Positions 37,027 to 48,576 of a stretch of DNA of 64,000 bases are shown here, piece by piece (position 1 is the stretch's first letter; each line of letters opens with the position of its first letter). The stretch spans positions 102,767 to 166,766 of the forward strand of contig JAULBX010031813.1 of NCBI GenBank assembly GCA_032358255.1. The letters run 5' to 3'. The position numbers and the translations under genes are program-made. Origin of the DNA: Heterotrichella gracilis. Taxonomy: Eukaryota > Sar > Xanthophyceae > Tribonematales > Xanthonemataceae. The notes under the pieces are model-generated. The model was not told the origin of the DNA and made no database searches. It saw only the letters and a list, made by a program, of their open reading frames with translations.

Positions 37027-40000
37027 ATGGCTCGCCTAGAGAGAGGGTTCTCGTTTCTGACGCACACGAAATCGTCGGGGAGCTTGACAACGGCTGGAAC
37101 GAAGAGGTTCGTAGTGGCCTGCGTATGGCTTGGCACCCTCCTAAACCTGGTGGCATGCTGCCTTAACCGCACCTGCCGTTCGCTTGCAGCACCACCAAGG
37201 AATACCCACTTTCTGCGGACGAGTATGAGCTGGGTGAGGAGTGTGGTAGGGGCATCAGTGCAACGGTAAGCAACCTGTACAGGTTAGGTCGTTTCTCTGC
37301 TAGTTGGTTGCTGGTGCTTATTTCTCACGGTTGGCATCCACCAGGTCCTGAAAGCCCTCTGCAAGCCATTCAATGAGTTGGTGGCGGTGAAGCTGATGGA
37401 TCTAGAGAGCCTGCAAGTTGGTTTGGTGAGTGTGGGAGCTAGTTTCCGTTCCCCATCCCCACCTGTCACTGCTCCAGACCAGGCAACCAGTACCTGGCTG
37501 CTCAAACTGTGGGCTGGACGTGGTTGCAGGAGGAGATCGTAAGGGAGACGCAAGTCATGAGGCAGCAGAACCACCCCAACGTGCTGCCTTTGCTGTGCTC
37601 TTTTGTGCACCAGGCGCAGCTGTGGATGATCATGCCCTATGTTGCCGGTGGCTCAGTACTCAATATCATGAAGTATGCATACCCAGAGGTGCGTGGCCGT
37701 GTCCTGGGTTGCTTTGAAAGTGGAGCCCCACCAAAAACTGCCCATTCTGACGCCAAGTGCACTCACAGGGCCTTGAGGAGCCTGTCATTGCCACCATCAT
37801 GAAGGAGGTTCTCAAGGGGCTTGACTACCTGCACAAACACGATGTCATCCACCGCGACGTCAAGGTGAGAGCCCAACACAAACCTGGTTCCACTGCACGT
37901 ATGTACTAACAATGCATACTGCGCTGGGCCAGCGCCTCTGCACGAACACCACCACTAACTCCTTCCACACACCCACCAACATCCCCAACGCTTGCACTCG
38001 CCCACCCTCCACACATGCACACTCCCCATCCAAACCTACTGTTTTAGCCTGAACCACAGTGTCAATGTGCGGTAACAACACTCGCCGCAGGCTGGGAACA
38101 TCCTGATAGACAGCAACGGGGGTGTGCTGCTGGCGGATTTCGGGGTGGCTGCTGGGATGGAACGCGGGGGGTCCTGGGGCTCGTCGCAGGTGGCCAGGAA
38201 TACCTTTGTGGGCACACCCTGCTGGATGGCGCCGGAGGTCATGGAGCAAACCGAGGGGTACGCCGCACAGACACAGGTCATGGTACCCAGCTACAGGGGC
38301 GCCATTAGTTGGTCACCTGCGTTTTTAGCTGAACAGCCAGATTGCAGGCTGAGGGGTGCGGCACAAAACCACAGACATTGCATTTATGGAGGAACGCTGC
38401 TGGCTAGCTGGTTACATGCACTCCACCAACACCAGATCAGTGGCCTGAGGGGCACGCCTTGCGCCAGCAGGCCAGCAAGTGAGGGGGTACAGGGGCACAC
38501 AGGTTACTCCATGTTGCATCTGATTATCCAATTCGCCTCCCGAGAGTATGTATTCACTGCAGGTATGGGACGACTGCCGACATCTGGTCGTTCGGCATCA
38601 CCATACTTGAGCTGGCACACGGGCACGCGCCCTTTGCCAAGCTTCCCCCCATGAAGGTCCTGCTCATGACCATACAGAACCCGCCACCCACGCTGGAATC
38701 GGACACCGGCAAGAAGCACTTCTCAAAGGTATTTTGAGTTTACCGCCTTAAACTCAGGCATCAGCATTTGTCAAGAAATACCCACAAAACCAATGCGCCC
38801 ACTGGAGTCACACCCCTTGCATTCTCAACGGTGGCATGCCACCTCTGATTTTTGGCGGTTCAATACACCTACACATAGGATCATGCACCCATGGAAATTG
38901 CCCTTTGAAAATGCACTACAAAAAGTATCACGCCAGCCCTGATTTCAACAGTACGATACACCAGCGCATGATGCACAGGACATGCAGATTTTTCCCGCTC
39001 ACATGCATCCCTTGCCCCAGGCGATGCGGGATATTGTTGGCAAGTGCTTGGTCAAGGACCCCACCAAGCGGCCAACTGCGGCGCAGCTGCTGGAGCACAA
39101 GTTCTTCAAGGTAGGGTTTAGGGTTTAGGGTAGGTTACATCACCACCTGTCCACCACAGGCGCCAGTATGGCATGCACACAGCCACGGCGGACCCTACTG
39201 GCGTCATGTTACTGGCATGGCATGCCAGCCGCCACTACGAGTTGCAAATGCGTGGAGATGTGTGTGGGTTGATCTGTAAAACGCAGGCAGCAACGGGGCT
39301 GCGCTGCTGCTATGCACATAACTAGTGTTGGAAGCGCAAAATAATAGCGCATGGGCATGCCATGTAGCTACTGACCATACATGCATTTGCGCAGAACGTG
39401 CACGAGCCCAGCTACCTGCAGAAGCACCTGCTGGTGAACCTTCCCTCTGTGACTGAGCGCGTGAAGCTGATGCGGTCAGGCAAGGCGCCCAGCACGTGCG
39501 ACGACAACTCGCGCATGATGCAGCAGTCGCAGGTGCGGCGAAACCCTAAAACCCTTAACCCCTGACAGTGACTGGTAGGGGCAACGCGAAACCCTTAATA
39601 GGCACAGATGTGAGGCAGCGCTTAACCTTACATGTTTAATAGTGTGGGGCAAGAGTAAATCCGAAGTGCTGAACAGTCACAAGTGCGGCGCAGCTATGAA
39701 CCCAGAGCCCTATGCAGGACAGGTGTGCGGCAACCATGAATTCTGAGGCGCAGTGCAGGGAGCATTGGTTCTGCACCTTGGCGCTGATGGCTGACCTTAC
39801 ATGTACATGGTGGCATGCGCGATTACATGGAACCAGTCACATGCATTATATTTGCTAGCGGCTGTACCCCAATCGTCAAACTGCGCACACACTAATCGCC
39901 CCACCCACGCTCACCCCCCGTGCCCACCCACCACAGGAAGCATATGTGCGGGGGGTGAGCGCGTGGAATTTCGACGTGGCCTCCCTCAAGGCCGCTGCAG

Positions 40001-43000
40001 CAGAGGAAGGGGAGAAGTTGCCGGCTATCACCGAGGAGCACTCAGGTAGGTTGCCAGCTCAGAGGGAAAGACAGAAAGGGGACAAGGAACTACCTACAAT
40101 TTATTTGTCAGTTAGTAGCATTTACCGCCCGTGTGGCTGCACCGGGGGCGACCTTTTTGCCAATCGGCCCATCGCGCATGCACTAGCAATGTAAGAATGC
40201 TGGGACCGCAGGCAAGTACACCTGGCCCCCAGGCATTATCCTGACGCCTGTGCAAACAGTCCCCACCCAGGCCTGGTATCCCATGGCTGCCTGGGCAGCG
40301 CATCACATGCACTAGCAGTGTACGAATGCCCGGATCCCACTGGCAGGTACCCCCTTTCCATCCCACCCACCGCCCTGACCCCCTTGCACCCCATCCCCGC
40401 CCGGGCGTGGTATCCCAGAGCAGCATGGGCAGCGTGTAGGGTGGGTAGCAGTGGTAGCATTTAAAGCCCATGTGGCCGCACCGGGGCAGATCCTTACGCC
40501 AATTTGGCCCATTGTGCATGCACTAGCAATGTAAAAATGCTGGGAGCCCACTGGCAAGCACACCTCCCCCACCAGGCACTGTCCCTAAACCCTTAACCCT
40601 GACCCGTGCTCTCGCCCCAGGCCTGGCATCCCAGAGCAGCATGGGCAGCGTGGGCTTTGCTGATCTCACCTCCCAGCTCAACGGGGTGGCTCCAGTGAAC
40701 ACAGCCAAGGCGGCCTCGCCCTCTGACACCCCGCCAGTCACCTCCCCTGTCACCGGGGGGATGCAGAAGCCCCCCATGGCCAGCCCCTCAGGGGCGCCCA
40801 GGGTACCCTCCATGGAGCGGGTTTCCACGTCAGGCGAGGCTGCTGTCACGGGGGCAAATTTGGGCTAAATGATCATTGAGTTTACCATCTACATCAATAT
40901 TTTTTATATTTGATTCCCAGTATCAATATGTCCCTTTAATAACGATTTCATATCAATGTTTTAGATGGAGCAGGTTCTGCTTCATGCAAGCTCAATCTTG
41001 CTGGCGCGAAATGTAGTTATCATCCTCCTGTCATGTTGTTAGACCGTATGTATCCTTGATGGGACGGGTGTTTTCCATAGGCAAGTTTGGTCTTCCTGTC
41101 CTGCTGTTGCTGGTAATGTAAGGCCCTTGCGTCATTTAACCTTTTTTGGCCTACTTGTCTGGCAGCACTCGTGTGGGGATCAATAGTGGTTCAAACAATG
41201 CCAGGAAAGATCCGCTTGGCGCCGCATGTGCAAGACTGTCTGCTAAACTGAGGAATGCATGTAAGCTAGCTAGTTAAAGGATCTCTGGGGTTGGCATTGG
41301 CGGTGGTGCGCTTGCCTTGACATTGGTGTTAACCCAACCTTGCTTCCTCCACAGGCACAGCTGCAGCCATGGCGGCATTAAATATTGCTGGCACGCCCGG
41401 CAAGGCACCCACCCTGGCCCGGACGTCAGCCAAGCCGGTGCACAAGGTGGGTTGCCATGTTCAAACATATGTGTTCACATCAATAATATATTATATCAAT
41501 AATATACCTACACCTGAATTTTTAGTAGGTATATTATTCTTGCTGAAGCTCAGGTTTGGGTGTGGTTGGTGCCGAGGATGGTCATGGCGGTGGTGTAAAC
41601 AGTGCCAGAAACAAAGGATGCGTCGCGCCACCTGTGCAAGTCTGACTGCTAATCTGGCGTGATCGCTGGACCTTCCAGTTGTATCCGCAACTATCTGACT
41701 AATCAATGTTGTCCCGTTGCAGGGGAGGTTTGAGGTGTATGAGGGCCCGGATGAGCCGCCGCCATTCACGCCGCCAGAGGGGGTGCCTGGGGCCTCTCCT
41801 GAGCCACTCAGCAGGTGCGATTGGGTGGAATTAGTTTGTTCATTACACGCATTCCGGCAGCTCAGCCGCAGTAGTTGCCAGCTTTGCATCCGTCCTCGGC
41901 ACCCAGCAGATCTGCCCTTGCTCATTTTATCCCATTTGTTGATCTACACTCACTTAGTGTCACTTATAGATCATAGCCCTGTTAGTGAACGTGAGTAATG
42001 CCATGCGTGCCAGGTAGGCATTCATAAATGATCAGAACCATCAGCATGTTGGTGACATGTCGGGGGGCAAGTTATATTTCATCCAATACACCCTATCCAC
42101 AGGCAACAGACCATCAGCTCCGATGCAGAGATTTGATTATCACTAATGGATAATTTGATGTTTATTTTCCCGGTTACCCCCCTCCCCCGCAGGCAGCAAA
42201 CCATCAGCTCCGATGCAGAGATGCTGGTGGGCAAGGCCAGCGCCGAGGGCCCCGACGGGGCCAAGGGGGTTGAACCCGAGAAGGCCGAAAAGGCCAAGCG
42301 CAAGGGGAGGTTCCAGATCGTTGAGGATGACGGGAGCGAGGCGCGCGCACGGATGAAGTCATCCTCGTCTGTGGCCAACTTGTCAGAGACCAAGAGCAGC
42401 GCCAAGGAGCTGGAGGTGTGTGTGTGGATTAGGAATTAGGGTGTAGGGTTCTGGGCAAGGAGCTGGAGGTGTGTGAGGGGATGGGTGGGGAGGGTGTGTG
42501 GGTGGGTGTTGCTTGTTTAAGGGTTTAAGGTGTTGGTAGAGAGGGTGAAGTCGCCTTGGGCAGGGGTGGGGTCACCTTAGTAGTTGGGTGTGCCCCAGAT
42601 GGGATGCATGCATGCAGCAATACCATACGCATACGCTTCTATACCTCCATAGGTCATTTGCCAGCCCCATGTGAGGGCACACTGGCCTTGCTCACAAGTA
42701 CCTCCACTGCGTGTGGGTTGCACCTGCGGATGCACATTACCTGCACCGCATTTCCAGGTCACACCCACCACTCCCCACTCCAATCAGGCGCCACAGGACT
42801 GATTGCACCTCAAGTACTACACACGAGGATGTGCGTTACCAGAAGCCTTTTGCCCCTCTTACAACATGGCTCTGGAACCTCCCTCACCCCCCCCGGACGC
42901 TTTTATGCTCCACCCAGTGCTCAACCCCCCCCTCTATCCCCCCCCCCCTCACCTAACCCTCCCCCCCACCCCTCCCTCTCCCCCGCAGACCGCCTTCAAG

Positions 43001-43782
43001 CTGCACCAGATGCTCCCGCCCCTGAAGGAGATGCTGGACAGCATGCAGAGCCAGCAGGAAGTCATGAAGCAGCTGGTGGCGGCGGTGACAGACACCGAGA
43101 GGGGCAAGTTCACTGCGCTCACTGCATTCCTGGCTGAGCGGCAGCACACGCGGCCCTCCAGGGAGGAGCACGATAAAGTGAAAACGGAGGTGGGTGGCGC
43201 GTTGGGGTAGCGGTGGGGGATGTGGGGTGGGAGGGCCAGGCCAGGCTGGTGGTGGAGCACCCACACTTGTGGTGGCGCCTTGACCGTGCATGCTTTTCCA
43301 AGTACACATGTGGTAGCACACCCCGCTCGCCGCACATATCTACAATGGCAATGACATTCAGTTTCTGATTTTGAATCTGCCAGCACATCCATCGCCACTG
43401 CCACCACTTACTTCACCCCAACCACCACCAGCACCACTACTACCACCGCCACCATGGCCGCCTGCTCACCCCATTTCCCCACCCCCCACCCCAGGCGGTT
43501 CAGCTGAGGGAGGAGGTTGCGCGGCTGCGGGAGCGGGTGCGCACGCTGGAGGCCGAACGCGACGAGTCGCGCCGCTCCTCCGGCGGCGGCGAGCCCTCCA
43601 ACCGGCCCCTGGACACCCCGCAGGGCTCGGGCTCCAAGCCCGCCAGTCCCGAGGACCTCCCCAGTGCAAAGCCCCCCCTGCTGCCCAGGCCCGACATCGG
43701 GCGGGTGTCGGTGAACGGGATGGGGGACAGGGGCGGGGGGGGCTCGGCCTCGATAGAGAACCTGGCGAGGGAGGGGCAGTGA
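37027..43782 (+). CDS. STE20/SPS1-related protein kinase (plant BLUS1 / OSR1-SPAK group)
   Basis: Serine/threonine kinase of the GCK-VI type. Exons: 37027 to about 37106, 37190-37265, 37345-37425, 37530-37688, 37769-37864, 38091-38258, 38563-38728, 39021-39110, 39395-39532, 39937-40045, 40621-40833, 41355-41446, 41723-41814, 42193-42415, 42989-43189 and 43494-43782. All kinase motifs are intact: Gly loop [21 protein letters not shown], catalytic loop [19 protein letters not shown], the family activation segment [16 protein letters not shown] and [17 protein letters not shown]. After the kinase comes [12 protein letters not shown], diagnostic of the plant subgroup, then two KGRF motifs ([18 protein letters not shown]), a helical segment ([20 protein letters not shown]) and a coiled coil ([20 protein letters not shown]). 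The start ATG at 37027 is inferred. The exon ending at 40833 seems to use a GC donor; read through, it stops at 40868. Confidence 0.93.
39110..39132 (+). repeat. Interstitial TTTAGGG repeat at a 5' splice site
   Basis: GTAGGGTTTAGGGTTTAGGG starts exactly at the donor of the kinase exon ending at 39110, so the splice donor GT is the first GT of a telomere-like array. Confidence 0.9.
40112..40654 (+). repeat. Three imperfect repeats ending in copies of an exon start (STE20 gene)
   Basis: The block CATGCACTAGCAATGTAA...CCAGGC followed by TGGTATCCCA...GGGCAGCG appears at about 40172-40302, 40303-40440 and 40512-40654. Only the last includes the real exon (from 40621), which continues as coding. 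The first two carry decayed copies of its first roughly 30 bases at 40270 and 40404. A second shared segment (GTAGCATTTA...GGCCGCACCGGGG) lies at about 40112-40170 and 40453-40511. Confidence 0.85.
42103..42132 (+). repeat. Near-perfect echo of a kinase exon start, 90 bp upstream
   Basis: ACAG plus 30 bases (GCAACAGACCATCAGCTCCG and on) copy the acceptor and first bases of the real exon at 42193 with two substitutions. After about 30 bases the copy runs into an in-frame TGA, so it cannot serve as an alternative exon with the same ending. The donor side of the same exon is also echoed, at 42453-42480 (AAGGAGCTGGAGGTGTGTG). Confidence 0.9.
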
Positions 43783-44535
43783 GGGGGCGTGCGGGGCAGG
43801 GGCTGTTGGGTGGGGCAGGTGGGGGCAGTACTAGGGCGCGTGGGACACCCAAAACTATCTCCCATTTGTGCTTCTGGAGCAAGGGAGGTGCACCGTGAGG
43901 GTACATACCATGGGAGGGGAGGGGGTATGTATGGTAATTGTGTGGGTGGGTCTTGTCGAGTTTTCGCCACTGGTAGGCCACCGATGACGGTGGTTTTGAT
44001 GGGATGTATGTCCTGGTGGTGCCATGTTGGTGTATGATTGTGAATTTGCTGGCGGGCAGCGGATCCTGCCTCAAGCCGCATTTGGCATGCAGCACCTCCC
44101 CCCGGCTTATAATCATAATGGGTGCGGGTTAGCGCAGACCCTGCATCCGCTCATGCGCCGCTTGAGCGCCTTGGGGTTGGTGTCACATGCAGGTTTTTTA
44201 ATTTAGCACAGTCGAAAAAGGGCAGCCGCGGAGTGACCGTCGTTGGATTTTACTCTTTGTTTGAAACAAAGACCAGCCTGGTCGGCCAGAGGGCCAGGTC
44301 GCTTGCTGGTTACAACTTGGATGGCATTGATGGTTAGCTACCATTAGCTAGCGGGTACTCTAGATCCCGGGAGCAGGTTGTAAAACATTTGCTGTAATAC
44401 TTGGCACAGTAGAAAGAAAAAAACAGGAATTCGTCCACGCACAAAGGCGGAGCTGGAAGTGCGTACTGCAGGTGAAAATGCCGAGCGGGTGGTCACTTGC
44501 AAACCCATAATGGCCTACACGCGCCCAACCGTAGG
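43783..44535. other. Convergent intergenic region
   Basis: 3' UTR of the kinase (plus) and 3' end of the first F-box/LRR gene (minus). No gene seen. Confidence 0.4.
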
Positions 44536-46021
44536 CTACGCGCTGTCACTGAAGAGAAAGGTGTGCATGCCATCCCCGCCCTTCATCCACCTGCATGCCA
44601 TGCCCCCCCTCCCAGGCCTGTAGGTGGTACAGCTGCCTGGTGACGTGAACACCCTCGCCTCAACAGCCTGAGCTGACTTGGCGTCCCAGGACAGATCCGT
44701 GAGGCTGGGCAGCCAGGGCACAGTCAAGACTGGCACCTGCCCCTCCTGAGGCTCATCGCACCAGTTGAGGTACAGATTGGTCAGGTGGGTGAGCTCCGGC
44801 AAGTGGGTCAGCCACGTGGTTGTGTGGCGGGTGATGGGGACGCGGAGGGTGTGCAGGTGGGAGCCGCTGGCCTTCCACGGTGGCTCTGGGAAGTAGTCAC
44901 CAGCAAGCGTCTTGGGCACTAAGGAAAGGTGTTGCACTGACTCTGGCACGCAGCGTGGTGGGGGGTTGAAGCGCACGACGTCGTTAAACTCCAAGTATCT
45001 CAACTGGCTTGGCAAGCTGGCGCCTGAGAGGTGTAGCTCCTGGCCCCAGAACAAAAGGAAGGTCAGAGCAGGGGGCAACCTGCGGATTCCAATGGCGGTG
45101 ACCGTTTCTGTTCCAGTGATCGTGAGCGTCTGGAGTGCTGGTAGCAGGTTGGGAGTGGTTAGGTCAAACGTGTGTCCGGGCCTTGGACAGATCGCCACAC
45201 GGGTGAGCCACAGGTAGTCGAGGCTGGTCAGCGGCTGCTGGAGGCTGTCCCACCGCAGGTGCTCAACTACAGATGTTGTAGGGCACAGCAGCCTTAGCTT
45301 GATCAGCGACACTGGCAGCAGTGGTATTTGGTTCTCAAAGTCCATAGCCAGAGCCAACTCGGTGAGGGTGGTCAGGGCGCTGATGCACGCATGCACCTGC
45401 CTGTTTTGGCCTGCTGCCAAGCTGCCAACTTGCACCAGCAGGGTCCTCAAAGCTGTGAAGCGTGTCAGGTACTGAACCTCCGCCAGACCGACTTCCCCAA
45501 AGTTGTGGGAGAACTCCTCCAGGCAGGGAGGCAGCGACGCCAGCAGCCACCATAGCCCTTTCTCGCCCACCAGGGTTTTATGACTTTGTACTGCCCCCTA
45601 ACAGCGTACACTGAAATCAATGCAAGCACCTTCCACATGCGCCCACTGGTCCCACTGCTATTTGTCCATTCACCAACATGGTCCACACACGGGCCACGAA
45701 TAAATAAATAACTACGTGCCTCACTCGAAGGGACGGACCGCTGCTGCTCGGTAAGGCCACCCACGTGCACTGTATTCTTCAAACGGATGGTGGCTGCCAG
45801 CTTGCGGCCCAGCCAGGGCATGAGGAGGGCCCAGGTGGGCTGTGGGGCTCCCCACATATTAGGAGGGGAAGCGTCAAGCACCAGCTCTTCCCATGCCGCG
45901 CTGGACCGTCCAGGGCGTCTCTCCAGGCCTTGCACACGGCCTGCGCGCGTGCCTTGGTGACCAGATCCGCCCTTTGGAACACCTGCTGCAGCAGCTCGAG
46001 GGGCAGCGCGGAGATAGACAT
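44536..46021 (-). pseudogene. F-box/LRR protein gene, copy 1, frame-disrupted
   Basis: F-box proteins bind SKP1 in SCF ubiquitin ligases; the leucine-rich repeats choose the substrate. The ATG at 46021 opens MSISALPLELLQQVFQRADL, a clear F-box continuing to KAWRDALDGP. One base is then missing relative to copy 2 (GGTCC|AGC instead of GGTCCC|AGC, near 45912-45915), which moves the rest (AAWEELVLD, PWLGRKLAA) into another frame. At 45574-45743 there is a 170-bp segment absent from copy 2, between GAGCAG and CTGGTGGGCGAGA. It lacks clean GT-AG borders at that position, so it is an insertion or an unusual intron. The long LRR frame then runs 45570-44536 (LDYLWLTRVAICPRPGHTFD, LRYLEFNDVVRFN, LTHLPELTHLTNLYLNWCDE) and ends at a stop. 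As it stands the gene cannot make a full protein without frame correction or an odd splice. Confidence 0.75.
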
Positions 46022-47145
46022 GGTATCGGAATGGGGGGAATGCATGCATGCATATGTGTCGTCCCAACAACAATATACGGTGGTGCAGTGGAAGCAGTTG
46101 TGCCCTATTGGCAGTAGTACTGGTGGTCTTTATAGTTGGCAGTAGGACCCGAAATCTTTGCCAGGAAATGGTTTTTTAACATTAAAATAATCGAGGGGGT
46201 CTCGCAAATGTGCAACATTTCCGGGATATTCAGGGAGCAGTATTAGGTCCCGTGACCCAACGCACCCATAACTTCAGCTTGTCCGACCGCAACACCCAAG
46301 TCGATAAATAGCGAACGACTTTGACGCGCGCGCACTGCTGCCTCTGCCCTGAGGTTTATCCCCCTTGTGAAGACAAACGGGGAGGAACCACAGGCGGGCC
46401 ATTAAAATACAATATTTTAATGTGCACGAAGAGGCAGTAGTAAGGGAAACAGTAGTGCGCTATGCGAGTACAATATTGGGCTTTGGAGGACAATGCTCAC
46501 TCGGAGGAACAGTCAAAGAAAGAGATGGGGACTGGACCCACCAGCAGTGCATTGCAATGTCTGTGTTGCTTTTCATCATTATTCTGTTATTCTGTGTTGC
46601 TTGATCGAACAGTCAAGGGCCCTTGACAGGGCTGCGCAGCCCTGCCTGGCAGGCATTTTCCCGGGATTTGCAACAAGAACCATGGTGTACTGCTGGTTAC
46701 AACGCTTTGCTACCCTAGCGTTAGCAGTAGATGTCTGAATAAACTTACTGTATCCCTTAGCACAGCTGTTACAGCAATACCATTTGTGTTCCTTTCTGCT
46801 GGAGGTATTGGGCACTGGACTAAGGCAAGGACTGGTTAAAGCACACCTAAAACTTTTCCAGACCCCAAAAGTGTATACTACTGGTATTGAAAGGGAAAAT
46901 AGGAAACTGCCGGCACATACGCTTAGAAGAAGGGCACTTCAAGCAAACGCATAGCAACCTTGGAGAGTGTCACATGATCCATTACTGGCAGGGAAAATGC
47001 CAGCACTGCAGTGGCAGGCGATGGACTGAAAAGCAGTGGGGGCAGGGGTGAGCAACAAGAGCAAGGGAGCTGGCTGGGAGTGTATCTGCAGGTTTGCTGC
47101 CCGGGTGGAGCGTGGACACGCCTATCACCCCATGCGCACGCCGAC
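46022..47145. other. Spacer between the two F-box/LRR copies
   Basis: Promoter side of copy 1 and 3' side of copy 2. A GCATGCATGCATATGTGTCGTCC tract starts about 20 bp upstream of the copy 1 ATG and has an equivalent upstream of copy 2, so the duplicated unit includes the 5' flank. No gene seen. Confidence 0.5.
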
Positions 47146-48463
47146 CTAGGCGGCGTCTTCGATGGAAAAGCTGTGCCCACCGTCCTTCTGCCACCTGCAA
47201 GTCCCGCCCAACCCCCCCTTCCCAGGGCTGTAAGTGGTGCAGCTGCCTGGTGACGTGAAGACCTTCACCACCAATGGCTGAGCTGGCTTGGCGTCCCAGG
47301 CCAATAACTCCAGGTTGGGCAGCCAAGGCACAGTCAAGACTGGCAGCTGCCCCTCCTCAGGCTGACCGTGCCAGGTGAAGTGCAGGCGAAGCGGCTGTGT
47401 GAGCTCAGGGAGGTGAGTCAGCCATGAGGTTGTCTGGCGGGTGATGGGGATGCGGAGGTTGTGCACTTGGGAGCCGCTGGCCCTCCAGGGCGGCTCTGGG
47501 GAGCCGTCGGGGGCAACGAGCTTGGGCAGGAAGTGCAGAATTTGCACTGATTCCGGCACGCAGCGTGGCGGGAGGGAGAAGCGCACGCTGTTGGCAATAC
47601 CCAAGTACACCAACTGCGTTGGCAAGCTGGCGCCTGACAGGAGTAGCTCCCGCTCCCCGACACGCAGGTGGGTCAGGGAAGGAGGCAAGCTGTGGTCTGC
47701 AATGGTGGTGACCAAGTTGTCTCCTGCCCCACCAATACCGAGTGTCCGGAGCGCTGGCACCAAGTTGCCAGTGGTCAGGTCAAGCGTGTCTCCGGCCCTT
47801 GGCCCAATTGTCAAACGAAAGAATTCCAATTTGGTGAGGCTTCTCAGCTGCTGCTGGTGACTCTCCCACTGCAACCCGTCTGCTGCAGAGTACCTTCCCA
47901 ATCTAAGGCTGACCAGCGACACTGGCAGCAGCGGTATCCGGCCCACAAAGTTCATGCCCAGGTTCCAACTTGGTGAGGGTGGTCAGGGCGCTGATGCAGG
48001 CGTGCACTGCCCGCTTTGGCCTGGTGCCACGGTGCCAATGCACAGTTTAAGGCTCCTCAAAGCTGTGAAGTTGGACAGGCACTGCACCTCCGCCACGCTG
48101 ACTATTGTCCGCACTTTGAGCTCGCGCAGGTGGCGAGGAAGCGTCGCCAGCAACCACCACACCCCTCGTTCGCACATCAGCTGCTCGGGGACGGTGGCTG
48201 GCATGCGCAATACCACCTTCACACAGGTGGTGGCTGCCAGTTTGCGGCCCAGCCAGGGCATGAGGAGGGCCCAGATGGGCTGTGTAGCTCGCCATACATT
48301 GGGTGGAGAGTTGTCCAGCACCAGCTCCTCCCACGCCGCGCTGGGACCGTCCAGAGCGTCCCTCCAGGCCTTGCACACGGCCTGTGCACGTGCTTTGGTG
48401 ACTATGTCTGCCATTTGGAACACTTGCTGCAGCACCTCGAGGGGCAGAGTGGTTATGGACATT
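47146..48463 (-). pseudogene. F-box/LRR protein gene, copy 2, tandem paralogue with paired frameshifts
   Basis: The ATG at 48463 opens MSITTLPLEVLQQVFQMADI; the F-box runs to KAWRDALDGPSAAWEELVLD and is followed by a continuous LRR frame to GTVAPGQSGQ. Compared with copy 1, one G is missing after GGGCAG (about 48009), which leads to a TGA six codons on (CTPASAP*). One extra base then sits near 47956, which restores the original frame at MNFVGRIPLLPVSLVSLRLG, open to the stop at 47146. Without the two indels the protein would be a typical F-box/LRR of about 440 residues. No intron with GT-AG borders explains the shift. The 5' flank, including the GCATGCATATG tract, is shared with copy 1. Confidence 0.78.
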
Positions 48464-48576
48464 AGAACGGTTTGACGGTTTGAAGAGGACAATGCATGCA
48501 TGCATATGTGTCGTCCTTAAAAACGACCAGTGTACGGTAGTGGCAGTGGAACAGAACAACGCCCCCTTTCGCGGAC

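Noticed and set aside
36443-37156. A 237-codon minus-strand open frame
   Set aside because: Antisense to the first kinase exons, no family resemblance, no splice partners.
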